Part shown: one piece after another, positions 1 through 6,753 of the stretch
How the letters are laid out: each line of letters starts with the position of its first letter
How positions within the stretch are numbered: position 1 is the first letter of the stretch
Source: Acidobacteriaceae bacterium
GTDB taxonomy: Bacteria; Acidobacteriota; Terriglobia; Terriglobales; Acidobacteriaceae
Direction: 5' to 3'
Assembly: GCA_003140655.1 (NCBI GenBank)
Contig: PLKR01000631.1
Location: 1 to 11,576 of the forward strand
DNA: 11,576 bases
The notes under the pieces: generated by a model
What the model saw: only the letters and a program-made list of their open reading frames with translations
Told to the model about the DNA's origin: nothing
Database searches by the model: none
Translations under genes and position numbers: made by a program

Positions 1-767
1 TGGTAACGGCGGCGATTCGCGATATCAGCGTGCGCCAAAAAGCCGAGAAGCATCTCGTGAAGACGGTGGGGGAACTGAAGCGTTCCAATGACGAACTGCA
101 GCAATTTGCATATGTTTCATCCCACGATCTCCAGGAGCCGTTGCGCATGGTTTCCAGTTATACGCAACTGTTGGCCAAGCGCTACAAAGGACGTCTGGAC
201 TCCGACGCCGATGAGTTCATCGCCTTTGCGGTAGACGGGTGCAACCGCATGCAGGGGTTGATCCAGGATCTGCTGACCTATTCTCGGGCGGGGACAAATG
301 GAAAGGCGCTCCACGAGATTTCCGGTGAAGACGCTTTGAGAGTGGCCCTTACAAACTTGCGACCCACGATTGAGCAGAGCGGTGCGGTTGTAACGCACGA
401 TTCCCTCCCGGCCGTCACGACGGATGCACCGCAGTTGACTCAGGTATTTCAAAACCTCATCGGAAACGCAATCAAGTACCGCGGTCATGAGGTCCCTCAA
501 GTGCACGTCTCCGCGACGAACAACGGTGGCGACGAATGGATCTTTTCCGTGCGCGACAATGGCCTCGGGATTGACCCTCAGTACTTTGAAAGGATCTTCA
601 TCATTTTCCAACGCCTGCACGGGCGAGAAGAATTCGAGGGCACCGGAATCGGATTGGCTATTTGCAAGAAAATCTTGGAACGGCTGGGCGGCAGGATCTG
701 GGTCGAGTCGCAGCCAGAAAAGGGCTCAACTTTCTACTTTGCTCTGCCGGACACAGAGGAGAAATAA
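1..767 (+). CDS. Sensor histidine kinase, C-terminal part (phytochrome-type HisKA + HATPase)
   Basis: The gene is cut by the window start; the open frame runs in from base 3. The first residues (ITAAIRDIS-like: TAAIRDISVRQKAEKHL) resemble the end of a PAS/PAC sensor domain leading into a helical linker. The HisKA H-box follows as SSHDLQEPLR, with the phospho-accepting His codon at 123-125. The HATPase part shows an N-box (QNLIGNAIKY), a G1 box (DNGLGID) and a G2 box (GTGIGLAICKK), so the kinase core is complete. The SHDLQEPLR form of the H-box is typical of phytochrome-like and PAS kinases that signal to Rcp1-type receivers, and such a receiver is the next gene. The stop overlaps the next ATG by one base (TAATG), which suggests translational coupling. 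The input domain and its stimulus lie outside the window. Confidence 0.95.
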   Translation, partial: VTAAIRDISVRQKAEKHLVKTVGELKRSNDELQQFAYVSSHDLQEPLRMVSSYTQLLAKRYKGRLDSDADEFIAFAVDGCNRMQGLIQDLLTYSRAGTNGKALHEISGEDALRVALTNLRPTIEQSGAVVTHDSLPAVTTDAPQLTQVFQNLIGNAIKYRGHEVPQVHVSATNNGGDEWIFSVRDNGLGIDPQYFERIFIIFQRLHGREEFEGTGIGLAICKKILERLGGRIWVESQPEKGSTFYFALPDTEEK

Positions 768-1222
768 TGGAATCAATTGGAACGGATGCTTCACCTATTG
801 AAGTTCTCTTAGTAGAGGATAGTCCCGGCGACGTCCGGCTCACGCAGGAAGCGTTCAAAGACGCCAAGGTGCACATCAACCTGCACGTGGCGTCGGATGG
901 GGCAAAGGCTATGGCTTTCCTGAAACGGGAGGGCGAGCACGCCAATGCTGCCCGTCCGGATCTGATCTTACTCGACTTGAACCTGCCAAAAAAAGATGGT
1001 CGCGAGGTGCTGGAGGAAATCAAGGCGAGTCCGGCACTGAAGACCATTCCTGTGGTTGTCCTGACTACCTCTTCGTCTGAGGTAGATATCCTGCGAAGTT
1101 ACACGCTCCATGCGAATTGTTACATCACCAAGCCTGTGGGCCTCGATGGATTCCTCACAGTCGTGAAAAGCATCGACAATTTCTGGCTATCGGTGGTCAA
1201 GTTGCCGCGAGAAGCACGCTGA
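767..1222 (+). CDS. Rcp1-like single-domain response regulator
   Basis: This is a 151-residue receiver with no output domain. The acidic pair is E17/D18 (LLVEDSPGD), the phospho-accepting Asp is D70 (LILLDLNLPKKDG), the switch Thr is at T100/T101 (VVVLTTSS), and the conserved Lys is K122 (YITKPVG). The EDSPGD and LDLNLPKKDG signatures and the spacing match the Rcp1 family, the cognate regulators of cyanobacterial and bacterial phytochrome kinases. The frame is open further upstream, but the ATG at 767 is chosen because it abuts the kinase stop (TAATG) and begins just before the receiver fold. The neighbouring phytochrome-type kinase is the likely phosphodonor (inference). Its stop again overlaps the next start by one base (TGATG). 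Confidence 0.95.
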   Translation: MESIGTDASPIEVLLVEDSPGDVRLTQEAFKDAKVHINLHVASDGAKAMAFLKREGEHANAARPDLILLDLNLPKKDGREVLEEIKASPALKTIPVVVLTTSSSEVDILRSYTLHANCYITKPVGLDGFLTVVKSIDNFWLSVVKLPREAR

Positions 1223-2796
1223 TGAAAGAAAAGCCACTCCAGGTTCTTCTGGTCGAGGATAACGCGGGAGACGCCCGCCTGATTCGCGAGATGTTCATCA
1301 ATGAGCGGCCGGACAGTTTCGAATTGACGCACCTCTTGCGCATGAGTGACGCCGAGACCCAGCTTGCGAAAGGAGGAGCGGACATCGTGCTTTTGGACAT
1401 GGGATTGCCGGATGGGCATGGTCTCGATACTGTCCGGCGAGCGCACGCAGCAGCCCCAGGTGTCCCGGTGATCGTGTTAACTGGTTTGGACGACGAGGCA
1501 CTAGCCGCTGAGGCCCTGAAGGAAGGCGCACAAGACTATCTGATCAAGGGCCAGATCGAAAATCGCGCGCTTCCCCGGGCTCTTCGCCATGCTATCGAGC
1601 GCCACCGCATGCAGACAGAGACTGATCTCATCCGGATCAATCAGATGCAGTTTAAAGATGAGTTCCTCTCTCACGTCTCGCACGAACTTCGTTCGCCACT
1701 GAGCGCAATCCGTCAGTTTGTGACCATTCTCCTGGACGGGCTGGCCGGCGAACTGAAGCCGGCACAACACGAGTACATGGAAATTGTTTTGAGGAATGTC
1801 AAACAGCTGCAGTCGATGATTAATGACTTGCTCGAAGTCACACGCGGGCAGGCGGGCAAACTGACGATCGAACCGCAACGTGCGTCGATTTCCGATGCCA
1901 TCGCGTATGTGGTCAGCACTCTCCAGGGAGCCGCTACAGCTAAGGGAATCACTCTCTCTTCAGATAACGAGTGCATGCTGCCGTCAGTCTGCGCCGATCC
2001 AACGCGTATTCGACAAATTCTAATCATCCTGGTCGACAACGCCATAAAGTTTACCCCGGCGGATGGTGAGATAAAGGTTCAAGCTCGCGTGTTCGACAAG
2101 GATCCAAGTCTTGTCGTTCTGGAAGTCGCAGACTCGGGATGTGGCATCAGCCCGGACATGACCGAGCGGATTTTTGAACGTCTCTTCCAGACATCAGATC
2201 CTTCCCTGGAAGGTCGAAACGGCCTTGGTTTGGGGCTGTACATCTGCAAAGAGCTGGTGACGCGACAGGGGGGACAAATCTGGGCAAAGAGCGCTCTGGG
2301 GCAAGGCGCAGTCTTTTCCGTGACCTTGCCGATTTTCTCTTTGCCTAACCTGATTTCCCCGGCATTCAGTAAGGAAGTACGTGCAGACCGGCCTGTCGCA
2401 ATCGTGGTAACGGAAATCGGCTCACAGAGCGGCTGGCTTTCCGATGATGTGCGTGCGGAACAATCTCACGGGGTTCGTGAAGTTCTGCAGCATTGTTTGC
2501 ACTCCGATCTGGACGTTCTGCTGCCGAAGATGGGGGCCGCAGGAGGTGTAGAACTCTTCTTTGTTATAGCCCTCACGGACTCGATTGGCGGTGAGGCAAT
2601 TAGCAAGAGGATACGGGAACGATTGCAAGAGCATGTCCAGCGAGCCGGCCTGACGGTCTCAACTTCGTACCAGTTCCTTCCACCGGTCAAGCGAAAATCG
2701 ACGGAATCCATAGAGGAGCATCTGGAGCGGTTGGGCGCTGGAATTCAGGAACTTATAGACGTAGAAACCTCATCAAGAATGGTGGTAAATGCCTAA
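1222..2796 (+). CDS. Hybrid REC-HisKA-HATPase kinase with degenerate GGDEF-like C-terminus
   Basis: This 524-residue cytoplasmic protein shows no membrane segment. Residues 6-125 form a receiver (VEDNAGD; D59 in VLLDMGLPDG; T87 in VLTG; K109 in YLIKG). Residues about 147-207 are HisKA with H154 (HVSHELRSPL). Residues about 250-372 are HATPase_c, with an N-box DNAIKFT, a G1 box DSGCGIS and a G2 box GLGLGLY. The tail, about 390-488, reads like a GGDEF fold: VAIVVTEIG for the first strand, VLQHCLHSDLDVLL for the helix before the active loop, GGVEL at 441-445 where GGDEF belongs, then FFVIALTDS, an amphipathic SKRIRERLQ helix and GLTVSTSYQFL. The catalytic acidic residue is valine, and no RxxD inhibitory site is visible, so cyclase activity is unlikely. 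The start at 1222 (TGATG overlap) is preferred over the longer open frame. The N-terminal receiver makes the kinase itself a phosphorylation target. Confidence 0.93.
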   Translation: MKEKPLQVLLVEDNAGDARLIREMFINERPDSFELTHLLRMSDAETQLAKGGADIVLLDMGLPDGHGLDTVRRAHAAAPGVPVIVLTGLDDEALAAEALKEGAQDYLIKGQIENRALPRALRHAIERHRMQTETDLIRINQMQFKDEFLSHVSHELRSPLSAIRQFVTILLDGLAGELKPAQHEYMEIVLRNVKQLQSMINDLLEVTRGQAGKLTIEPQRASISDAIAYVVSTLQGAATAKGITLSSDNECMLPSVCADPTRIRQILIILVDNAIKFTPADGEIKVQARVFDKDPSLVVLEVADSGCGISPDMTERIFERLFQTSDPSLEGRNGLGLGLYICKELVTRQGGQIWAKSALGQGAVFSVTLPIFSLPNLISPAFSKEVRADRPVAIVVTEIGSQSGWLSDDVRAEQSHGVREVLQHCLHSDLDVLLPKMGAAGGVELFFVIALTDSIGGEAISKRIRERLQEHVQRAGLTVSTSYQFLPPVKRKSTESIEEHLERLGAGIQELIDVETSSRMVVNA

Positions 2797-3205
2797 CAAG
2801 AAGATTTTAATCGTCGATGATGATCGGGATGTTCAGCAAGGTATGAATCTGCGCCTCAAGGCTAACCAGTACGATACTTGCCTTGCCGGCGATGCGTTCT
2901 CCGGTGTGGCTGAGGCACGAAGAAGCGAGCCAGACTTGATTCTTCTTGACCTCGGGATGCCGGCCGGCGGCGGCTTTCTGGTAATGGAAAGGCTCAAGAT
3001 GATTCCATCGCTCGCTGTCATCCCAGTCATCGTGGTCTCGGCTCGCCACGGTCTGGAAAACCAGAAGCGCGCTTTGGAATCAGGAGCGAAGGCCTTTCTC
3101 CAGAAACCCGTGGATGATGACCAACTCTTGGCGGTCATTCGGCAAACCCTGGGAGAACCCGCGAGAATGAAAAAACCTGCCTTGTGTAACCAAGGAGTTG
3201 TATGA
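2789..3205 (+). CDS. Single-domain response regulator (receiver A)
   Basis: This is a 138-residue stand-alone receiver. Residues D10/D11 (ILIVDDD) form the acidic pocket, D54 (ILLDLGMPAGGG) accepts phosphate, S85 stands in the Thr/Ser switch position, and K107-P108 is the conserved Lys-Pro. No DNA-binding or enzymatic output follows; a short basic tail of about 18 residues ends the protein. The start overlaps the end of the hybrid kinase by eight bases, and the stop overlaps the next start (ATGA). It is clearly paralogous to the receiver at 3473 (both share LDLGxPAGxGFxVMxRL and a QKPVxD ending), which suggests local duplication. A role as phosphate shuttle or sink in a relay is inferred from the lack of an output domain. 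Confidence 0.94.
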   Translation: MPNKKILIVDDDRDVQQGMNLRLKANQYDTCLAGDAFSGVAEARRSEPDLILLDLGMPAGGGFLVMERLKMIPSLAVIPVIVVSARHGLENQKRALESGAKAFLQKPVDDDQLLAVIRQTLGEPARMKKPALCNQGVV

Positions 3206-3447
3206 CGAAACCCACACAGCGCATCGCAGACCTCCCTGCCTACTTGTCTCACGAATTGCGAAATGCTCTTGCCTGTATCCATCAATTTGGAAACATCTTA
3301 GTCGATGGGCTGGCAGGTAAATTGACGGGCGAACAACGCGAGTATGTCAGCATCATCTTGGAGAATGCCAGCAAAATTCGCTCAGTGCTAGACACCGCGC
3401 TGGACGGGGTTGCGCCCGCTGCAAGCAAAATACGAACCAAAATCTAA
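3202..3447 (+). CDS. Stand-alone HisKA/DHp domain protein
   Basis: The protein is 81 residues and consists almost only of a HisKA-type two-helix domain. The H-box is YLSHELRNALACI with H17 as the expected phospho-His; the second helix is EQREYVSIILENASKIRSVLD. It closely follows the HisKA of the upstream hybrid kinase: both have SHELR, a DGLAG turn and an EY-I-L-N helix. No N, G1 or G2 box of an ATPase domain follows, and the stop comes after a short basic tail, so it cannot bind ATP by itself in the usual way. The start (ATGA overlap with the receiver upstream) and the preceding GGAG support translation. It may act as a phosphotransfer protein or may dimerise with and modulate the hybrid kinase (inference). 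A truncated kinase remnant is the alternative, but the flanking genes are intact and tightly packed. Confidence 0.85.
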   Translation: MTKPTQRIADLPAYLSHELRNALACIHQFGNILVDGLAGKLTGEQREYVSIILENASKIRSVLDTALDGVAPAASKIRTKI

Positions 3448-3472
3448 CGTGTTTCTAAACTGGAGACCTAAA

Positions 3473-3871
3473 ATGGACAAGACGAAAATATTGGTTGTCG
3501 ACGACAACTTCACAATAAGAAAAGGACTGAGCATCCGTCTGCGAGCGAACGGTTACGAGGTGGTGCTTGCCGAGGATGCCATTTCGGCTACCGCCGCTCT
3601 GATAGCTGAAAGACCCGATCTGGTGCTTCTTGATCTCGGACTGCCCGCTGGAGATGGATTCGTCGTGATGGATCGATTGCACAAGAACGACCGTCTGTCG
3701 CACATTCCAGTGATTGTACTGACAGGCCGCGAATTGGCCGGTAATCGCGACCGAGCTCTGAACGCGGGAGCGGCAGCCTTTTTTCAAAAACCCGTGGAAG
3801 ACGGCACCCTGCTCTTTGCCATTAAGAAGGCGCTGGATGTCTCGCGCGGTGAGTTACGTTTTGACGAGTAA
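3473..3871 (+). CDS. Single-domain response regulator (receiver B)
   Basis: This is a 132-residue receiver. It has D10/D11 (ILVVDDN), the phospho-accepting D54 (VLLDLGLPAGDG), T84 (IVLTGRE), and K106-P107 (FFQKPVED). It has no output domain. The start at 3473 is chosen over the longer open frame because a GGAG Shine-Dalgarno lies about seven bases upstream and the receiver fold begins right after it. It is a paralogue of receiver A, sharing most of the central LDLGxPAGxGF segment. It lies 25 bases after the HisKA-only gene, so the two receivers bracket that phosphotransfer-like protein; they are plausible partners of it (inference). Confidence 0.94.
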   Translation: MDKTKILVVDDNFTIRKGLSIRLRANGYEVVLAEDAISATAALIAERPDLVLLDLGLPAGDGFVVMDRLHKNDRLSHIPVIVLTGRELAGNRDRALNAGAAAFFQKPVEDGTLLFAIKKALDVSRGELRFDE

Positions 3872-3883
3872 CCGGGATCTAAA

Positions 3884-3899
3884 TGTTGTGGACCCAACA
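3884..3899 (+). other. Small inverted repeat before the last receiver gene
   Basis: TGTTG and CAACA form a five-pair stem around a six-base loop, followed after a few bases by TTTT. It sits in the only sizeable gap of the cassette (60 bases). It could be a weak attenuator partly separating the last receiver from the operon, but the stem is short and the call is tentative. Confidence 0.2.
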
Positions 3900-3931
3900 C
3901 AGACTTTTATCAAGCGAGGAACCCTATTCAC

Positions 3932-4369
3932 ATGCTGACGATCCTTTTAGTAGACGATAACGTTCACCTCCAAATCGCATTCAAGAAAGTACTCACTTCC
4001 TCCGGCTATCGAGTTGAACTCGCCGGCGATGGCGAGGAGGCTTTGCGCCTTGCGCGCAGCATAAGGCCGGATGTCATTCTGCTCGATATGTTACTGCCGA
4101 AACTTGGTGGTGTAGAAGTCCTTCGTGCCTTGAAAGCAGATCGCGCGACAAAAACAATTCCGGTAATTGCCCTCAGCGGTCTGCCTATGAGTAATGAAAC
4201 GAGATTGAGGAGAGACGGCGCGATAAGCTATCTGCAAAAGTCAAACCTGGAAGACCTGGATGTCCTTCTGCAAGCCATCGATTACGCCCTTCTTTTGCCC
4301 CGTGACGACGAGTTTTGCGAAGTGGCATTTCTTCCCGGCGTGCCGGCCCAAAGTAAGCGTTCCGAGTAA
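3932..4369 (+). CDS. Single-domain response regulator (receiver C)
   Basis: This is a 145-residue receiver with D8/D9 (LLVDDN), the phospho-accepting D52 (ILLDMLLPKLGG), S82 as the switch residue (IALSGLP) and K103. The usual cis-proline after the Lys is missing: the motif reads LQKSN instead of QKP. The last 25 residues or so are a variable tail without a recognisable output domain. The ATG follows a GCGAGGAA ribosome binding site. It stands 60 bases after receiver B and is less like A and B than they are like each other, so it may have joined the cassette separately. The next gene on the opposite strand converges, with only 17 bases between the stops. Confidence 0.93.
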   Translation: MLTILLVDDNVHLQIAFKKVLTSSGYRVELAGDGEEALRLARSIRPDVILLDMLLPKLGGVEVLRALKADRATKTIPVIALSGLPMSNETRLRRDGAISYLQKSNLEDLDVLLQAIDYALLLPRDDEFCEVAFLPGVPAQSKRSE

Positions 4370-4386
4370 TAGCAATGAACTCGAAC

Positions 4387-4764
4387 TCAGGGACCAACGG
4401 TGATGACTGACCTTCCGGTCTTGATGGCAGCTGGTGGACCACTGAAATTGACGAAATCCTCCCACTCCGCATTCACGTGGTACGTACCCGGCGTGCTGGG
4501 CGCGAAGTAGGTCACGGTCAGATCGTCGGCGTCCGTTATCTGAATCGAGCCGGCAGGGCAAGGTCCGGGGGGAACGATGCCCACATACGTGGCGCAGTCG
4601 GAGCCGGTGGGGTTCTCGGTGACGGTCCAAGTATTGATCGCATTGATGTATGCGGAGAGGAGACCTTGAACCGTAGCTTGCAGAGGCACCTGCCCGTTCA
4701 TCGGGGTTGCGGCAGTTGCTCTGCGAATGACCACCCGTAATAAATCCCGCTCCGTAACAGGCAC
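4387..4764 (-). CDS. Orphan Ig-like domain protein or remnant
   Basis: This is a 125-residue open frame read from a GTG at 4764; the frame stays open for about 25 more codons upstream without an ATG. The C-terminal two thirds look like one bacterial Ig-like (Big_2-type) beta sandwich: PLQATVQG as an early strand, NTWTVTEN as the tryptophan strand, then LTVTYFAPSTPGTYHVNA, which is the common YxAPxxPGxYxVxA pattern of these repeats, and a closing SVITVGP. Two cysteines (SDCATY, PGPCPAG) could pair. There is no signal peptide, although such domains normally sit in secreted or surface proteins, so this is probably the orphaned end of a longer protein. No clear ribosome binding site is seen. The domain call rests on pattern recognition only. 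Confidence 0.45.
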   Translation of the reverse strand: MPVTERDLLRVVIRRATAATPMNGQVPLQATVQGLLSAYINAINTWTVTENPTGSDCATYVGIVPPGPCPAGSIQITDADDLTVTYFAPSTPGTYHVNAEWEDFVNFSGPPAAIKTGRSVITVGP

Positions 4765-4793
4765 GCTGGTCAGCGCAATGCTCGGAAGAGAGA

Positions 4794-4821
4794 GCGTGCT
4801 GTGACGCAGATCACAGCACGC
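4794..4821. promoter_or_regulatory. Perfect 11-base dyad with CRP/FNR-like TGTGA-N6-TCACA core
   Basis: The arms GCGTGCTGTGA and TCACAGCACGC are exact reverse complements around a six-base centre (CGCAGA). The core is TGTGA-N6-TCACA, the textbook CRP half-site arrangement. It lies about 30 bases upstream of the GTG of the Ig-like frame on the minus strand. Neither side has a T-run, so an intrinsic terminator is less likely than an operator for a CRP/FNR-family regulator, though a stable RNA hairpin is also possible. Confidence 0.5.
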
Positions 4822-5009
4822 AAGAACCCTGACTTCGTGTTCCCCCTAGATATGAAGTCTGGGCTAGTACCGGCAGTTGAACGTAATGCTAGGCTCAATC
4901 CCGAACGAGTGACAAGAGACTCAAGGCTCTAGCGGTTCCTAAGAGAGCGTTGATGGAATCGTGACGGTGGGTGTGACAGCTAAGCCGCTTCTTGCGCATC
5001 GCCAACAAA

Positions 5010-5820
5010 CTACTGAGCTATCGCTTTACGGAACGCCTCGTCACCAAGCTGCAAGCGCATTGCATACATCGCTTTTGCATCCGCACCAGCAATATAGCGG
5101 AGTTGATCTTTTCCGTCTGTGGCAGCTTCGTACACTACCTCGACGATCTGGTCAGGGGAAGAGTAGGTCGCCATCTGTTTGGGGTCGGTAACGACGCTCA
5201 TCACTTTGTTCACCAGTGCGTCGTAGGCAGGATGCCGACCAGTATCGAAAGATCGTGTGAAGAAATCCGTTTTCATGCCACCCGGTTCTAGGGTCTTGAT
5301 GCCGATTCCGAATTGGTTCAACTCAAAAGCCATGCTTGCGCTCCAGCCTTCAAGCGCCCATTTCATCGCGTGATAGATCGAGTTGAGAGGAACCGTCAGT
5401 AGTCCGCCAACCGATCGTCGTATTGATGAACAATCCGGCTCTCTTTTGTCTGAAATATGGGATGAAAGCCTTCGTTGTTCTGATCGCCCCCAACATGTTT
5501 GTGTTGACCATGCGATGGATTTGTTCATCGGTCAGCCCTTCAAGTGCGCCTGCGAGACCATATCCGGCATTATTAAAAACCACATCGACCCCGACTGATC
5601 CTACAACTTCCTGCACCACACGCTCGATTTTTTGAGCCTCAGTAATGTCCAGCGCAATCAATGTTACGCCAGCGGTCTTCGCCAGTTCCTTTTCCTCATT
5701 TGGGTCGCGCATGGAGGCGATGACCTTCCATCCCTTCGCCGCAAACAGTTTCGCGGTAGCTCGACCCAAGCCTGAAGAACTGCCAGTGATGAAGATCGCT
5801 TTCTGGTGTTGATTGCTCAT
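5010..5820 (-). pseudogene. Short-chain dehydrogenase/reductase, frameshifted
   Basis: This is a classical SDR of about 269 residues read in two frames. The first part (from the ATG at 5820, with GGAGG four bases upstream) has the Rossmann motif ITGSSSGLG, a typical NADP-binding SMRDP segment and NNAGYG. The second part carries YHAMK (catalytic Tyr/Lys), then a PGGMKTDF segment and a C-terminal tail. The frames join if one base (T at 5415 on the plus strand) is dropped, giving INTT-SVGGLLTVPLNS, with the Ser as the third catalytic residue. The break lies just before that Ser, so the product as read would lack the active site. It lies 17 bases behind the cupin gene on the same strand, so the two form an operon. 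The substrate is unknown. A sequencing error is the alternative to a true pseudogene. Confidence 0.85.
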
Positions 5821-5837
5821 AGAGCCTCCAATCAAAG

Positions 5838-6169
5838 CTACGAGCGCTTCTCGCCCATCTCTCGCCTCAACGGATAGTCAACGATGATGGCCCGGCCATC
5901 GGTTAGAGCTTTGACCGAGTGGCGCACATTGCTCGGCACAATCCCCACCATGCCCGGTCGAGCCACCTGCGTGACGCCATCAATGGTCAGTTCAAGTTCC
6001 CCTTCGATGACCTCGTAGACTTCTTCCTGAGGGTGTAAATGCTCGTGGATCGACGAACCACGTTTAAAGTCGTAATGGCGAATGTCATGCTGGGCGAATG
6101 AAAATAGCGTCCATACCAGCCCGGTAGACGCTCGATGACTTCGAGGGCGCTGGTATCAATGAATGGCAC
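5838..6169 (-). pseudogene. Small cupin-domain protein, frameshifted
   Basis: A single-domain cupin of about 110 residues is seen if one base is restored near 6077-6078. The N-terminal part (PFIDTSALEVIERLPGW, YGRYFHSPSMTFA) is in one frame. The rest is in another: HYDFKRGSSIHEHLHPQ, then EEVYEVIEGELEL, which is cupin motif 1 with the metal-binding HxH and Glu, and PGMVGIVPSNVRHSV, which is motif 2 with a metal-binding His. GCC CAT has probably lost one C. The GTG start at 6169 has GGAG seven bases upstream. As read, the protein stops making sense before both metal motifs, so it would be dead. It is the first gene of a cupin-SDR pair; such cupins often bind small molecules or serve as isomerases or oxygenases, but no substrate can be named. 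Confidence 0.82.
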
Positions 6170-6322
6170 GGCAGTGCTCCGGTGAGCGATTGTAGCACTG
6201 CCTCCCGATGCGGGCGGTTCAATTGAACTGGGACGATTGCGTTCACTGGATCGTGCCGTATCGTGAAGGCGGTGCAGCAAAAGAAATGGAACAAGGACGT
6301 TCGCTTTCTCCTCTATCCTCTA

Positions 6323-6378
6323 CCCGCATCACCATTGCACGACCTTGCGGTCTCGCTACCCGAAGGGAGCGATGCGGG
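6323..6378 (+). other. Foldable two-stem segment
   Basis: CCCGCAT at 6323-6329 pairs perfectly with ATGCGGG at 6372-6378. Inside, TCGCTACCC (6353-6361) pairs with GGGAGCGA (6365-6372) around a GAA loop with one bulged A. The two stems compete for one base only. It could be a piece of structured RNA, for instance a fragment of an intron domain, given the reverse-transcriptase-like scrap just downstream. That link is inference. Confidence 0.3.
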
Positions 6379-6406
6379 CTTCCACATGCATGACTGAATG
6401 GGTTAG

Positions 6407-6592
6407 GTCCCTCCTGCTATACCGACGGCCTTTTCGCCCACGACGGGTGAGAATGGAGCAGTATGGGACGCTGTTGATTGGCGAACCATCGAGGACAATG
6501 TTCGCCGACTCCAAGCGCGGGGCGATGTTCTAGCGAGGACTCCAGTCTTCATCTCCCCGAGACGTGTCGAAGTGCTCCTCGACAGTCGGTAG
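6407..6592 (+). pseudogene. Remnant resembling group II intron reverse transcriptase N-terminus
   Basis: This open stretch has no start codon. Its centre reads WDAVDWRTIEDNVRRLQAR (6464-6520). This fits the N-terminal signature of LtrA-type intron-encoded proteins, in which a Trp-x-x-(I/V)-Asp-Trp motif is followed by VRRLQxRI. Homology seems to stop after QAR: the usual IVKA-EGR continuation is replaced by unrelated sequence and a stop, and no reverse transcriptase, maturase or endonuclease motif follows. It is therefore at best a breakpoint scrap of a former group II intron. The similarity is short and recognised by eye, so confidence is limited. Confidence 0.4.
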
Positions 6593-6753
6593 CGGCCGCA
6601 CATGGGGAGATTATGTCAGATCGACTGATCGACTGAGCATTTCACCCGTCGTGCTGCTTGCACAAATCAGATGAAATCGAAGGGTGGCGCGAAGGTCGGA
6701 GTGGTAAACGCTGGGGTGCAGTAAAGACTACAGCCTTCATCGCACGGCGTGGG

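Larger units (their letters stand above)
6170..6753. other. Gene-poor stretch between cupin and PilZ genes
   Basis: No intact gene is seen in these 584 bases. The cupin promoter should lie at the left end, reading leftwards. The middle holds a foldable segment (6323-6378) and a scrap resembling a group II intron protein (6407-6592), both described separately. The open frames at 6208-6393 and 6345-6533 have no recognisable motif or start context. Confidence 0.5.

Noticed and set aside
117..620. 167-codon minus-strand open frame inside the first kinase gene
   Set aside because: It lies fully inside a gene with clear HisKA and HATPase motifs and shows no motif itself.
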